From NCBI GenBank assembly GCA_020444475.1, contig JAHLKV010000003.1:372001-436000 (forward strand): a DNA stretch of 64,000 nt, given 5' to 3'. A model generated the notes under the pieces. That model saw nothing but the letters and a program-made list of their open reading frames with translations. It did no database searches and was not told the origin of the DNA. This document shows positions 52,530-63,178 of the stretch, piece by piece. The stretch comes from a bacterium (GTDB lineage Bacteria; Zixibacteria; MSB-5A5; GN15; FEB-12). The position numbers and the translations under genes were made by a program. How positions within the stretch are numbered: the first letter of the stretch is position 1; each line of letters begins with the position of its first letter.

Positions 52530-53804
52530 ATGGTACGTTTTCGCATTACGGCAATCGCCTGCCTCTGCTTGATGCTGGCGGCCGGCCTGACGTTCGGTTC
52601 CGAGACGGTTAAGATCGGACTCAATTACCCTGAAACGGGACCGTACAGCGTACAGGGACAGGATCAATTCCGGGCCGCTACACTGGCGGTCGAAGAGATC
52701 AATGCGGCCGGCGGCATTCTCGGCAAGCAGGTCGAATTGGTTACCCGCGACTCCAAGTCGAATCCGGACGTCTCGGTCAATAACGTCAACGACCTTATCG
52801 ACAACCAGAACGTCAAAATGGTCTTCGGCGGATCATCGAGCGGCGTTGCTGTCGCGGTCGGCGACCTCTGCCAGCAGAAAGCCGTTCCGTTCTTCGGAAC
52901 ACTCACCTACTCTACCGCGACCACCGGGACCAAAGCACACCGCTACACCTTCCGCGAATGCTACGACTCGTGGATGGCCGCCAAGGCTCTCGCCGAGTAC
53001 CTGAAAACCAACTTCCCCAACAAGAAGTACATGTATATCACTTCCGATTATACCTGGGGATGGACCACCGAAGCTTCCATGCGACGCTTCACCGGAACGG
53101 AAGACGCCTATGAACACAAAGGCGTGCTTACTCCTCTCGGCACCGAAGACTACGGCAAGCAGCTGGCCCTCGCCAAGATGCTGAAACCCGACGTCCTCGT
53201 GCTCGTGCTGTTTGGCAACGACATGGTCAACGCCATCCGGCAGGCCACCAACCTCGGGCTCAAAACCAGCTGCCAGATCGTCGTGCCGAACCTCACGCTC
53301 GGTATGGCCGAAGGCGGCGGTCCGAAGGTCATGGAAGGCGTCGTGGGCGCCCTGCCCTGGTGCTGGCAGATCCCCTACAAGTACGACTACTCCGGCGGCA
53401 AGAAATTCGTCGAGACCTACGCCGCAAAATACAACCGCTACCCCAGCACGTCCGGCGCCTCAGCCTACACTATTCTCCATGAATACAAGGCGGCCGTCGA
53501 ACGGGCCGGGAGTTTCAGCGGTTCCAAGGTTGTCACGGCGCTCGAAGGACACACCTACCGTCTGCTCAAAGACGAGCAGACCTGGCGCGCCTTCGACCAC
53601 CAGTCCGTACAGACCGTCTATGCGGTCAAGTGCAAGCCACAGGCCGAGGTCCTCAAGGACAAATACAAACTCGACTACTTCGAGATCATGAGCAGCCTCT
53701 CCGGAGATAAGGCCGCTATCAGTGCCGAAGAGTGGCAGGCCGTTCGACGCCAGAACAACCTCGCCGTCGAACTCGAACCGCTCAACACCGTGGCAGCGGA
53801 ATAA
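52530..53804 (+). CDS. ABC-type solute-binding protein, branched-chain amino acid/amide class, without permease
   Basis: The 424-residue periplasmic protein has a signal peptide (about 1-24, cut after TFGS). It is of the LivK/UrtA type: VKIGLNYPETGPYSVQGQDQFRAATLAVEEINAAGGILGKQVELV, then GGSSSGVAVAVGDLC and KYMYITSDYTWGWTTEASM. Its ligand is probably an amino acid, amide or similar small molecule. No permease or ATPase gene is near. Instead a chemoreceptor gene follows after 86 bases, so it may serve as a sensor for it. Confidence 0.88.
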   Translation: MVRFRITAIACLCLMLAAGLTFGSETVKIGLNYPETGPYSVQGQDQFRAATLAVEEINAAGGILGKQVELVTRDSKSNPDVSVNNVNDLIDNQNVKMVFGGSSSGVAVAVGDLCQQKAVPFFGTLTYSTATTGTKAHRYTFRECYDSWMAAKALAEYLKTNFPNKKYMYITSDYTWGWTTEASMRRFTGTEDAYEHKGVLTPLGTEDYGKQLALAKMLKPDVLVLVLFGNDMVNAIRQATNLGLKTSCQIVVPNLTLGMAEGGGPKVMEGVVGALPWCWQIPYKYDYSGGKKFVETYAAKYNRYPSTSGASAYTILHEYKAAVERAGSFSGSKVVTALEGHTYRLLKDEQTWRAFDHQSVQTVYAVKCKPQAEVLKDKYKLDYFEIMSSLSGDKAAISAEEWQAVRRQNNLAVELEPLNTVAAE

Positions 53805-53813
53805 GGAGGCGCC

Positions 53814-53897
53814 ATGAAGGCATTATCTCCCGTCACCTCAGGGGGAGCGGCCCCGCTTAAGAAGCGTCCGCCCGGGGAGGGAGGTAAACGATGCTGA
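53814..53897 (+). CDS. possible 27-residue leader peptide
   Basis: A 27-codon frame starts at an ATG five bases after AAGGAGG, the strongest ribosome site in the window, and ends seven bases inside the chemoreceptor gene (TGA overlaps its second and third codons). The product is [10 protein letters not shown]... with basic residues near the end (LKKR, GKRC). It could be a translated leader that couples the binding protein and the receptor, or a chance frame. I do not recognise it. Confidence 0.4.
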   Translation: MKALSPVTSGGAAPLKKRPPGEGGKRC

Positions 53898-56005
53898 AAC
53901 TCAGTTCCTTGAAAATCAAGCATCAGATCCTCAGCGCCGGTGTTGTCAGCCTGGCTGTGGTCCTGGGAATCATCTGGTACTTCTATTCGTTTACCGGTGA
54001 CTCCCTGACTCAAAGCAGCTCGCGGCTGATCGGACTGACGACATCGCAATACGCTGACAAGGTCGAACGGAATATCGAATCCCGCTCCCGGCTCTTCGCC
54101 GAGTGGGCTCGTGAGGACGTCTTCGGCCTCTCAATTGAGTTTAACACCACCGCCGAACTGGGCGACAACTTCTCAGCGTGGATGAGGAACTCTGAAGGCT
54201 TCCTTCTGCTGGCCCTCACCGATCGCTCAGGGAAGGTGATCGAATACGCGTGGCATCCCGAATTCGCGGGTGCCAACGAACTCAAGGGGCGTCAGCTGCC
54301 CGAATTCGGCTCCGTCGACGGAGACAACGACCTTGATGTCACCTATGTCTCCAGTCCGGTCCTTGCCGAGATCGATCTGCCGAACCCGGCCACCTTTCTC
54401 TACCGACGCTGGGCGTATAGCTCGTCGGGAGACAGAATCGGCGCCTTCGTCGCCTACCTCGACAGACGTTCCCTCGACCGGGAACTTGAGAGCTGCGCCA
54501 CCACGCTGCGCGGTTTCGGCCTGCCTAACGCCTGCGTGGCGCTCGTTCTGGACGACCGGTCTACGGCGGCAGGCGAGGTCGGAATCAATACGACATGGTC
54601 ACCCGGGGACCGGAGTAACTGGTATTCGGCCATGCACACCGGAATCGACCGCGAAACCGTGGTCGTGGAGCTCGCCGAACAACCAACCTTCGTCGGTGGC
54701 CGAACGGTGCTCGATCCGTCCGCCACGCTCGGCAACGCAAACGCCAACAGCGATCTGACCTTTGGATGCGCGGTACCCGAATCCGACATTACCGCCCAAC
54801 TGCAAAAACAGGTCATCGGCATACTCGGTGTCGGCATCTTCTGCTCCCTGATGGTCGGTCTCCTGAGCTGGCTTATCGCGGGCCGTATTTCTCGACGCCT
54901 GAACAGTCTCGCTAAGGTCGCGACCGAAATGTCGCGCGGCGACATCGAGCACGAACTGACGGTGGACTCGGCCGACGAAGTCGGCGTGCTCTCCGGCGCC
55001 TTCATGCAGCTTCGCGACTACATCAACGAAATGGCCACCGTGGCACGAAGGATCTCCGAACACGATCTCACCGTCCGCGTTGAAGCGCGCTCGGAACGCG
55101 ACGTACTCGGTCGCTCCTTCTCGGTCATGGTCGGCAACCTCTCGTCGATTATCCGCCAGCTGACCGAAAACGCCCGCGAACTGAGCGGCGCCGCCGGCAC
55201 CATTGCCACCACCTCCGAACAGATGGCCAAAGGCGTCGGCGAACAAAAGGACAGGGTCGGTCAGATCTCGGCCGCCATCGAAGAAATGACCGCGACCATT
55301 GTCCAGAGCTCCACCAATGCCGAAGACGCGTCGCGCGCTTCACAGACCGCCTCCGATACCGCAACGTCGGGTGGCGATATCGTGCGCGATACCATTCACG
55401 GCATGCAGCAGATCGCCGAGGTCACCCGGCAGTCATCATCCTCCATTGCGAAACTGGCGTCGTCCGCCGATGAAATCGGACGGATCGTCGGCGTCATCGA
55501 CGACATCGCCGACCAAACCAACCTGCTCGCGCTCAACGCCGCTATCGAAGCGGCCCGGGCCGGCGAACAGGGACGCGGCTTTGCGGTGGTCGCCGATGAA
55601 GTTCGCAAACTCGCCGAACGAACCAGCTCCGCCACCGCCGAAATTGGCCAGATGATCCGGGGGATTCAGGAACAGACCGAAGAGGCTGTTTCGGCCACCG
55701 AAGCGGGCGTGCAGGAGATCGACAAGGGGCGAGCGCTGGCCGACAAAGCCGGCAACGCCCTCAACGAGATCGTCGGCGTCTCGCAGCAGGTGATGGAGAT
55801 GATCCGCCAGATCGCCTCCGCTTCCGTGCAGCAGACCGATGCCGCTGAGCAGATGTCGCAGTCGGTCCAGCTGATCGCCAGCAACAGCGAGAGCGCCGCC
55901 GAAGGCGCCAATCAGTCGGCAGCCGCCGCTGAACAACTGAATCGACAGGCCGACGGCCTGGAGAAAATCGTCTCGCAGTTCAAGCTGACTGTTGATAACG
56001 GCTGA
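53891..56005 (+). CDS. methyl-accepting chemotaxis protein
   Basis: The 704-residue receptor has one span (about 15-35), a periplasmic sensor of about 270 residues with a Cache-like look ([30 protein letters not shown]), a second span (about 304-328), then a HAMP domain and a signalling domain. The signalling tip contains [42 protein letters not shown], the conserved hairpin. It controls CheA activity in taxis or a related pathway. GGGAGGAGG-like purines precede the ATG. The solute-binding protein upstream may present its ligand to this sensor. Confidence 0.9.
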   Translation: MLKLSSLKIKHQILSAGVVSLAVVLGIIWYFYSFTGDSLTQSSSRLIGLTTSQYADKVERNIESRSRLFAEWAREDVFGLSIEFNTTAELGDNFSAWMRNSEGFLLLALTDRSGKVIEYAWHPEFAGANELKGRQLPEFGSVDGDNDLDVTYVSSPVLAEIDLPNPATFLYRRWAYSSSGDRIGAFVAYLDRRSLDRELESCATTLRGFGLPNACVALVLDDRSTAAGEVGINTTWSPGDRSNWYSAMHTGIDRETVVVELAEQPTFVGGRTVLDPSATLGNANANSDLTFGCAVPESDITAQLQKQVIGILGVGIFCSLMVGLLSWLIAGRISRRLNSLAKVATEMSRGDIEHELTVDSADEVGVLSGAFMQLRDYINEMATVARRISEHDLTVRVEARSERDVLGRSFSVMVGNLSSIIRQLTENARELSGAAGTIATTSEQMAKGVGEQKDRVGQISAAIEEMTATIVQSSTNAEDASRASQTASDTATSGGDIVRDTIHGMQQIAEVTRQSSSSIAKLASSADEIGRIVGVIDDIADQTNLLALNAAIEAARAGEQGRGFAVVADEVRKLAERTSSATAEIGQMIRGIQEQTEEAVSATEAGVQEIDKGRALADKAGNALNEIVGVSQQVMEMIRQIASASVQQTDAAEQMSQSVQLIASNSESAAEGANQSAAAAEQLNRQADGLEKIVSQFKLTVDNG

Positions 56006-56031
56006 TCGTCCGCACATCGGACCAGCCTTCA

Positions 56032-56060
56032 GGGCGAGTGGCTCAACCACTCGCCCTTTT
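56032..56060 (+). terminator. intrinsic terminator after the chemoreceptor gene
   Basis: The stem GGGCGAGTGG/CCACTCGCCC has loop CTCAA and is followed by TTTTCTTT. The core is shared with the terminator at 34385. Confidence 0.88.
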
Positions 56061-56062
56061 CT

Positions 56063-56091
56063 TTGACTGCCAACCTTACCATACATTCCAC
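56063..56091 (+). promoter_or_regulatory. candidate promoter of the flavoprotein gene
   Basis: TTGACT (56063-56068) directly follows the terminator. No clean -10 is found; TTCCAC lies at the right distance (56086-56091). The layout resembles that at 7969, 20102 and 42894, and the ATG at 56109 has no ribosome site. Confidence 0.35.
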
Positions 56092-56108
56092 TTGAACCGA
56101 TCGGCGAC

Positions 56109-57377
56109 ATGAACCATACTTGGCAGAACCCAGAAACAACGAGACCATCAGTGCCGACCCAAATTGCCGTCATCGGCGGCGGCGCCGCCGGTATCTTTGC
56201 AGCCGTCACCACCGCCGAACACAACCCCTCGGCCGCCGTGACCGTGTTCGAAGCCACCGGCGAACCGCTCGACAAAGTGCGTATCTCCGGCGGCGGACGA
56301 TGCAACGTGACACACCATTGCTTCGATCCGGCTATCCTGATCGGCAACTATCCCCGGGGGGGCCGTGAATTACGAGGACCGTTCAGCCACTTTCAGCCGC
56401 GCGATACGATCGAATGGTTCGCACGCCGCGGCGTAACACTCAAAGCGGAGTCCGACGGCCGCATGTTCCCCACCACGGACTCATCGGCGACCATCATCAA
56501 CTGCCTGCTCGACTCCTCCCGCACGGCCGGCGTATCGATCAAACTGAACGCCCGCGTGAAGCATGTCGGTCTCGATGACTCCGGCTCATTTGTACTCAGT
56601 ACGCACGACTCCGGCCAACACCGTTTCGATCGCGTCCTCATCGCCACCGGCAACAGCCCGAACGGACACCGCTTCGCCGAAAGACTCGGACACACCATCG
56701 TCCCCGCCGTGCCGTCGCTGTTCACGTTCAAAGTAAACGACCCGCGTCTCTCCGGCCTCTCCGGCGTCAGCTTCGACCGGGTCGAAGCCACCCTGTATGC
56801 TGGCGAAACAGTGATGAGACAGACCGGCCCGATGCTGATCACCCACTGGGGTCTGAGCGGCCCGGCCATCCTCAAGCTTTCGGCCTGGGGCGCTCGCGCC
56901 CTGCACGACACCCGATACAAAGCTAGCCTCGAGATCAACTTCCTGCTGAACCGAGCACCCGACGACGTTTCCGCGGCGATCTCAGCCGAACGCACCGAAC
57001 ACGGCAAACGGAAGGTTCACGCCCACCCGCTCTTCAACCTCCCCCGCCGCTACTGGGAGCAGCTCACCGCTCACGCCGATATTGAAAAATCCACTACATG
57101 GAGTACTCTCTCCAAAACGCAAGCCACCTCACTCATCTCCGAACTAGCCGCGGCCCGCTTCGAGATCCGAGGTAAGGGTGTCTTCAAGGAAGAATTCGTG
57201 ACCTGCGGCGGTGTCTCCCTCCGCGAAATCGACTTCAGAACGATGCAGAGCAGAATCCGGCCGGGGCTTTTCTTCGCAGGTGAGATTCTCGACATCGACG
57301 GCGTCACCGGCGGCTTCAACTTCCAGTCCGCCTGGACCACCGGCTTCCTCGCCGGCCGCGCCATGGCCACTTTGTAG
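56109..57377 (+). CDS. HI0933/BaiN-like FAD-dependent oxidoreductase
   Basis: The 422-residue flavoprotein has the dinucleotide-binding start IAVIGGGAAGIFAAVTTAE, GGGRCNVTHHC (a signature of the HI0933 group), RVLIATGNSPNG, and the closing GLFFAGEILDIDGVTGGFNFQSAWTTGFLAGR. Members reduce or oxidise unknown small substrates. The first 16 residues before IAVIGG may be an extension. It sits alone between two terminators. Confidence 0.9.
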   Translation: MNHTWQNPETTRPSVPTQIAVIGGGAAGIFAAVTTAEHNPSAAVTVFEATGEPLDKVRISGGGRCNVTHHCFDPAILIGNYPRGGRELRGPFSHFQPRDTIEWFARRGVTLKAESDGRMFPTTDSSATIINCLLDSSRTAGVSIKLNARVKHVGLDDSGSFVLSTHDSGQHRFDRVLIATGNSPNGHRFAERLGHTIVPAVPSLFTFKVNDPRLSGLSGVSFDRVEATLYAGETVMRQTGPMLITHWGLSGPAILKLSAWGARALHDTRYKASLEINFLLNRAPDDVSAAISAERTEHGKRKVHAHPLFNLPRRYWEQLTAHADIEKSTTWSTLSKTQATSLISELAAARFEIRGKGVFKEEFVTCGGVSLREIDFRTMQSRIRPGLFFAGEILDIDGVTGGFNFQSAWTTGFLAGRAMATL

Positions 57378-57423
57378 GCGGCACTGCCCGCACGGCCCAT
57401 TTCGCAGCACACTGCGAAGACCG

Positions 57424-57461
57424 AAAAAAGGAGCCTTCCGCCCTGCGGCGAAAGGCTCCTT
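57424..57461 (-). terminator. intrinsic terminator of the C25 peptidase gene
   Basis: Read on the minus strand, arms AAGGAGCCTTT and AAGGCTCCTT enclose a GC-rich loop and are followed by six T residues. It may also end the convergent flavoprotein gene. Confidence 0.8.
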
Positions 57462-57518
57462 CTATCGCTGATTTCGTCTCTATGAAACGAAGAGAATATC
57501 AATACCGATAAGGCATCA

Positions 57519-60500
57519 TCACTTCAACAGGACCATCTTCCTCGTCTCGACGAAGTCGCCCGCCTTCAGACGATATAGATAGACCCCGCTGGCGTACTCG
57601 CCGGCATCCCACTCCAGCGAGTGATAGCCCGCAACCATGCGGCCATCAACCAGAGTCGTCACTTTCTCGCCGAGCACGTTGTAGATTTCGATCGTCACCT
57701 TCTGAGCTTCCGGCAGCGCAAAAGCAATGGTTGTGGTCGGATTGAACGGGTTTGGATAATTGGCGTAAAGTTCGTAACGGTCCGGCAACTGTCCGTCGGT
57801 GAGGTGGTAGACCGGTTCATACCGTCCGGTCGCAACCACGACAAAGTCTCTCGTCGAACCCGAAGCAACGGGCGTACCGATGTCGAACTGATACTCGACC
57901 ACGTCGCCTTTGCGGAGCACCAATGCTCCGTCATCGCCATACTCCGATGTTCCATCCCGTTTGCCTGACGTAACAACTTCAGCGACCGCATTCAGCCGCG
58001 TTACCACCGGCTGATCTTCAAGGACCACTCCCAACATCACGCAGTCGCTCCGGTAGCTGTTGTTCCAGGAGAGGCGAACGGTGAGTCCGCCGTCAGCGTA
58101 TGCCGCGCGGCTGATCGGGACCGCTGCCGTGTAGGCGCGAGTGCGGGAAGGAATGACCGCCGCCTCGACAAGCGTACCGCTCTCGGTCTGCAAAGCCACC
58201 TGTGTGTGGCTCAGCTCGACCGGATTACCATCCGTGAGCTTGGTGATGTTGCACAGATCCTTAATACCACCCGGCAGCAGCAACTCAGCGCCGTCACAGC
58301 CGGCCGGAGGATCGAACGTGATGTCAAGGTAGCCAGCGCCATTCGCTTCGAATGCTTCACCGTCCTGGGCGGCAAGAAGACCGGTCACATCCCGACCACT
58401 CTGATCGACAACCGAAACAGGCGCAACGGTCTCCTGATAAAGCTGAATGGAGCCATCGACACCGACCGCAACCTTGGAATCCGAAGAGTGATCGACCGTC
58501 ATGAGCCGGAAATCTTTCAGATAGGTAACTTCGTCCTCCATCTCCCGGAGTTGGAAGACAACCCGACCCGACTCCGCCGTCACATCCGATCCGACATGGT
58601 AGTAGTCGGTCACTATATCGCGGTAGTCCGACTGCTCGCACGCCGTCAGCAACGGGTTGTGCTCCACGAACTCACCATCCTGCTTCGCAAACAGCACCGG
58701 ACAGGACGGCGGCGGTATGTACGGTGTGCGGGTGTACGTTCGCTCGGTCGACCACTCTCCCCACGGCGTCATATCCCCTCTCGCGCGCACTTTCCACTTG
58801 AACGTCCCCACCGGGAGATACGGACTCACCGTCCAGCTCAACCCGTCGGTCTCACCGCGTGCGTGAACATGACCGTTTATGGAATTGGTGTCAATCACGA
58901 CCTGGTACTGGGTCGCGCCGGAAACTGCCTGCCACGCCAGCGTCGGATACGCCGACTGCGAAGAGGCGCCGTCGGCAGGAGAGGTCAGTATTGGCACGTC
59001 GACCAGCGGCTCGATTCCAATATGCACGTTCTCCAGATACCACACATCGAGGACAGTATCCCCGACCGGAGGCTCAGGGTCATCACCAGTCGGATAGTTG
59101 TTAACCGCCAGGGACGTAAAGCGAACCTGAAAACCAGGGTGCCTCCCATGCTCGGGAATCTCATACCGAATGCAACGGAACCTGTGATCCGGTTTCAAGA
59201 GCCGTTCGTGCCTGTTCACGTACGTCCAGTAGCCGGCATCGTTCAGGAAGTGAACTTCCAGGTCGTCACCGATCTCCGGCACATTGGCTGACCCGCCACA
59301 CTCTATCCAATATTCCAGGTAGTAGGTCTGTCCATCATCCGGAATGTCGATAGGCAGACTGGTCAATGTAGTACTGCATCCGCCGTGGAGAATACCACCC
59401 CTTGCCAACTGCATTGCGCCGGGCCAGCAGTTGGGAGTACCATAGTCTGCATCATCCACCGGCGAACAGTTGAACATCACGTCCCACTTCTGATCCGAAA
59501 GGAAAGCATCGCCGAAATACTCGGCGAACGGCAGCGGCTGCGTGACGCCTTCGGATACCGCTATAAGTACCACCTGGTCCGTATACTCCGCCCCGATACC
59601 GGATGTCGCAACTATTCCGAGCGTATCCGCATCGCCGACCGTCGCAGAACCTACATCCACTGCAACCTTGAAGGTGTAGCTTTCATCCATCTGCAACAGC
59701 GGGGATGCCATGATCTCCAACTGGCCGGTTGATTCATAGATACGAGTTGACCAGTCATCGTTGATCGCCGACAACTGATACGAGTCGTCGAGTATGCCTG
59801 CGTTGGTGACCGTCAGGTCGTACCACACCGTCTTACCGTAAAATCCCGCCTGCGCCGAGTCCTCAACTGCCAGGTCGACACCGAAAGCTATCACCTGAAG
59901 ACTGTATTCAGGTGTCATGTACTGGTCGTTGTTGGTGTTCTCGGCCAGGATTACGTACTGAATCAACTGCCCCGCGTACTGCAGGGGAAGGTACACTCCC
60001 CACCGACCGTCGCCAAGATCGGTCATAGGCAGGTTGTACCAGTGTTCACCTCCGTTGTTGCACCAGCGAACGGTGGCAGCCCCGTCCAGCGGATGGGAGC
60101 TGAAAACCTCACACTCAATCCAGTATCCCTGCGGTTCAAGCGGGTTCTCGATACAGTTTCGGGTGTCGGGAAGCGGCTCGGTCTCGATGAGCAGATCGTG
60201 CAAGACCGCAACCGACTCCTGAAGCGTCTCCCGATTGAATCCCGTTACGGTCAATACCGCATCGTTGCAGTACATCGGCACGCCCGGATCGAGCGGGATA
60301 TCGGCCAACCCGTTGGCATCGGTCACTGCGCTCCCCTGCAGTTCACTGCCGCAATACAAGGCACAAACTGCACCGGCGACCGGCTGGCTGGTGTTTGGAT
60401 CGGTAACCGTCACCGAATACACGGTCCCGTCCCACGGAACCGTTGTTGTATGCGAAGCCTGCAAAGGCTCCGGCACACCAGTACGGACCATAACTGATGG

Positions 60501-62195
60501 ATCACCAAACACGGTCCAGATCTCCGCGGCACGGACATCTCCGTACTCCGTCACCCGGCAAAGGGCGTTGAAAAAGAGTCCACCCAACGTCCTGTTTTGG
60601 CCCAGCATGAGGAGCGAAGCCACATGGTCCTGGCCAATCTGTCCGCCCGTCCAGCTGGACTGCCTCGATGACATCCAGACACCGACCGCACCTTCGGGAT
60701 TCCCTGACGGGTCCGCTTCCTTCAACCATCGCTCCGCAAAACACTCGCCCATATCATAGGCACCGTTTAGACAAGCCGCACTGACAATGAACGGCAACTT
60801 GCCGACGTTGTTGAGCTGATTGAAATAGTTCACGTTAAAATTGGTGGTCGCCCAGCCGCCCCAGGAACCGTGGCCGGCGTAGTTGACATACCCACGGCCG
60901 TCGTTGATCGCGTCTACAACCTCGGTGTACGGCGGATTGTATGAGTACGTCTCGTACAATGCGTCAACTACGTACCCGTGCAGCGTCAGGTACGTCACGA
61001 GAGCTTGCATATGAGACGTACTGCCCTGCTCGTAAGTGGCAATCCCCAGAGAGCGGGTCAACCAGTCGGCATTACCGTCATCCACCAGATCACGCTCGTA
61101 ATATATGCCGTGCTGTGCGATCCGGTTTATGTAGTACGCCTGATGGTCGGAAAACCGCCCCACGATTACATCCGGATAATTGTCAGTACCCGCCACCCGG
61201 CCGTAGATCGGGTCGCAAGGTCCTTCATAGCCGGAAAAGCCGCCGTAAGGCGCTCTGAACTCTGTTGCATCGCCGACCAGCAACACAAACGCAAGATTCG
61301 GATTGGCGTTGTATTCGTCGCGGATGTAATCATGGATCTGCGTTGTGTCGGCGCCGGGAGATACCTCCGACAGAAGAGCCAGCTTGACCTGAATCCCCTT
61401 CTGTTTCTTCCACTCGATGAAAGTATCCAATCCATCGACCAGCGCATCCGCCGCGATGATCAGCATATCCCCGACCTCGGACACATGAGGATACTTCGCT
61501 GTCGCCACCCCGTAATTAAGGAAGTGATTGCCATAAACCTCATCGAACGTCGCCACCATCGACTTCGGTTCCGTCACTGACATCGGGTCTCCACCTTCAG
61601 CCGTGATCTCCACTGTCATGGACAGCAGTGCCCGAAGTGCCTGGTCACTGGCCCGATACTGAAAGGGAAAAACCTCTACTGCCACACCGGAGAAATCGCG
61701 CAGGATGTACGGCTCGCCGACACGGACCGGAGTGTGCGGCCACCATTCATCCGACGAATACACCGGGCCGAATTCATACGGCACGGTTTGCGGATCTACC
61801 GTCCGAAGCAGGTTTCCCTTCGACGGCGCCACCGCCGTCTTGTCGAAGTCTCGGTACTCGACATCGGTCACTCGAATCGAGACCTTGCTGCCGACCGGTA
61901 CGATCAGCGAGTGCACCGGCGACGGAAGGTTTGGTTCACCTGACGATACGTGATTGTACTCACCACGACAAGTGACCTCATAGTAGGTTGTCTGATCAAT
62001 AGTTGTCGGACTCAAGTCAAAACCGACCAGCTCGACTCTCAGAACCGTACGATTGGGCTCCGAAGAAACGACGCTGACCTGCACGTCATTGCCGTCGGCT
62101 GTGGGGACTCCGATGTCCACACGCTCGGCCGACAGGCTTGCTGCGCACACCATACACGCGAACAGCACCAAGAACATCACATGACTGTGCTTCAT
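57519..62195 (-). CDS. gingipain-like C25 cysteine peptidase with type IX sorting domain
   Basis: The 1558-residue secreted protease has a signal peptide (about 1-23), a propeptide of roughly 200 residues, and a C25 domain (about 240-610) with His442 in NYAGHGSWGGW and Cys475 in SAACLNGAYD. Beta domains follow, including a MAM-like part and fibronectin-like parts (WQAVSGATQYQVVI). The C-terminal sorting domain (LYANYPNPFNPTTTIAFALP to TRKMVLLK) predicts export and surface attachment by type IX secretion. It should degrade extracellular proteins. The gene has its own terminator. A TAATAT-like -10 lies upstream but the promoter is unclear. Confidence 0.92.
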   Translation of the reverse strand: MKHSHVMFLVLFACMVCAASLSAERVDIGVPTADGNDVQVSVVSSEPNRTVLRVELVGFDLSPTTIDQTTYYEVTCRGEYNHVSSGEPNLPSPVHSLIVPVGSKVSIRVTDVEYRDFDKTAVAPSKGNLLRTVDPQTVPYEFGPVYSSDEWWPHTPVRVGEPYILRDFSGVAVEVFPFQYRASDQALRALLSMTVEITAEGGDPMSVTEPKSMVATFDEVYGNHFLNYGVATAKYPHVSEVGDMLIIAADALVDGLDTFIEWKKQKGIQVKLALLSEVSPGADTTQIHDYIRDEYNANPNLAFVLLVGDATEFRAPYGGFSGYEGPCDPIYGRVAGTDNYPDVIVGRFSDHQAYYINRIAQHGIYYERDLVDDGNADWLTRSLGIATYEQGSTSHMQALVTYLTLHGYVVDALYETYSYNPPYTEVVDAINDGRGYVNYAGHGSWGGWATTNFNVNYFNQLNNVGKLPFIVSAACLNGAYDMGECFAERWLKEADPSGNPEGAVGVWMSSRQSSWTGGQIGQDHVASLLMLGQNRTLGGLFFNALCRVTEYGDVRAAEIWTVFGDPSVMVRTGVPEPLQASHTTTVPWDGTVYSVTVTDPNTSQPVAGAVCALYCGSELQGSAVTDANGLADIPLDPGVPMYCNDAVLTVTGFNRETLQESVAVLHDLLIETEPLPDTRNCIENPLEPQGYWIECEVFSSHPLDGAATVRWCNNGGEHWYNLPMTDLGDGRWGVYLPLQYAGQLIQYVILAENTNNDQYMTPEYSLQVIAFGVDLAVEDSAQAGFYGKTVWYDLTVTNAGILDDSYQLSAINDDWSTRIYESTGQLEIMASPLLQMDESYTFKVAVDVGSATVGDADTLGIVATSGIGAEYTDQVVLIAVSEGVTQPLPFAEYFGDAFLSDQKWDVMFNCSPVDDADYGTPNCWPGAMQLARGGILHGGCSTTLTSLPIDIPDDGQTYYLEYWIECGGSANVPEIGDDLEVHFLNDAGYWTYVNRHERLLKPDHRFRCIRYEIPEHGRHPGFQVRFTSLAVNNYPTGDDPEPPVGDTVLDVWYLENVHIGIEPLVDVPILTSPADGASSQSAYPTLAWQAVSGATQYQVVIDTNSINGHVHARGETDGLSWTVSPYLPVGTFKWKVRARGDMTPWGEWSTERTYTRTPYIPPPSCPVLFAKQDGEFVEHNPLLTACEQSDYRDIVTDYYHVGSDVTAESGRVVFQLREMEDEVTYLKDFRLMTVDHSSDSKVAVGVDGSIQLYQETVAPVSVVDQSGRDVTGLLAAQDGEAFEANGAGYLDITFDPPAGCDGAELLLPGGIKDLCNITKLTDGNPVELSHTQVALQTESGTLVEAAVIPSRTRAYTAAVPISRAAYADGGLTVRLSWNNSYRSDCVMLGVVLEDQPVVTRLNAVAEVVTSGKRDGTSEYGDDGALVLRKGDVVEYQFDIGTPVASGSTRDFVVVATGRYEPVYHLTDGQLPDRYELYANYPNPFNPTTTIAFALPEAQKVTIEIYNVLGEKVTTLVDGRMVAGYHSLEWDAGEYASGVYLYRLKAGDFVETRKMVLLK

Positions 62196-62360
62196 GAGAA
62201 CTCCCTCCCAGGGGTTTGATGTGGGGATCCGATAAGAACACTATATTATGGGCAAATGTATCCACGGACGCAAGCACAAAGGCGATACCGGGTGACGGCG
62301 CCGTCACACACAGCAATGCCGGTACGGACGGGGGTACGTATAGAAAAACTGCAAAGGAAG

Positions 62361-62418
62361 GCGGAGGGAGTAGGACTCGAACCCACGGCACCTTGTGGTA
62401 CAACGGATTCAAGTCCGC
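62361..62418 (-). pseudogene. truncated tRNA-Ser (3' part only)
   Basis: On the minus strand, the T-arm GGGTTCGAGTCC, a variable arm with TACCACAAGGTGCC, and part of the anticodon arm match the intact tRNA-Ser at 63179 closely. The 5' half (acceptor, D-arm) is missing, and the anticodon loop around TGA is one base short (CTTGAA). It cannot make a working tRNA. Confidence 0.7.
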
Positions 62419-62482
62419 AGCGTACGAAACTGACATCTATCGCGGATTGAAGGAGGCCGAGACGAGATCGATTGGCAAGTAC

Positions 62483-63124
62483 TCACACGAACCGTGCAAC
62501 CGCCCTACTCACGTCGTCTCCCCGGCTCACAACCATGAAATGAGTCCCTCCCCGGACGACAACATCGGGGTTCACATATCGGACCGGCAACATGCGGTCG
62601 GCGTCACCGTGTATATGGATTACCTGTCCCACCGGCTCGCATCCGGGCCACCGAAGCAGTCTGTCGGCCGCCCATGAGGTAAACTCGAAATCGGTGTCGG
62701 CGAAAATCCGATTGAAAAGCAACACCTCGTCCGGCGCTGACACACCGTTAAACCAGCGAGCCAGAAACGCCGAACTCCGGGACAGATTCGCGGGAATGAT
62801 TCGATTGAGCCGCATCCTGCCGGCACATCGGAAATACCAGGGTAATTGACTCGGCGACTTCACGCTCGAAATCAGAACCGTCAGCTCGGAATGCACCAGT
62901 CGCGACAGTTCCAACGCCATCACACCCCCAAACGAAACACCAAGCAGAATGGGACGCGAATCCTGCGGGATCTGACACCGAAGTTTCCGCGCATAATCGG
63001 ACAGGGTATTGACGCGTTCGAACGATGTCCATTGGACCGTTGCCAGAGCGTATCCCGGAACGCGCAACCGTCCGAAGACTCGTTCGTCGGCGCCCAGGCC
63101 GCTGAGACAATAAATCGTCTTCAA
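62483..63124 (-). CDS. alpha/beta hydrolase
   Basis: The 213-residue protein has the hydrolase elbow [11 protein letters not shown] (nucleophile Ser), the acid Asp in [11 protein letters not shown] and the base His in GGTHFMVV. The lead strand [14 protein letters not shown] fits the oxyanion loop. The substrate is unknown. It starts at TTG. The gene lies between the truncated and the intact tRNA-Ser. Confidence 0.85.
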   Translation of the reverse strand: MKTIYCLSGLGADERVFGRLRVPGYALATVQWTSFERVNTLSDYARKLRCQIPQDSRPILLGVSFGGVMALELSRLVHSELTVLISSVKSPSQLPWYFRCAGRMRLNRIIPANLSRSSAFLARWFNGVSAPDEVLLFNRIFADTDFEFTSWAADRLLRWPGCEPVGQVIHIHGDADRMLPVRYVNPDVVVRGGTHFMVVSRGDDVSRAVARFV

Positions 63125-63178
63125 CTATCCCCCCGACCGCTGGACAGGAACTGATAATGGGATCTCTTCGGGAAAAAG

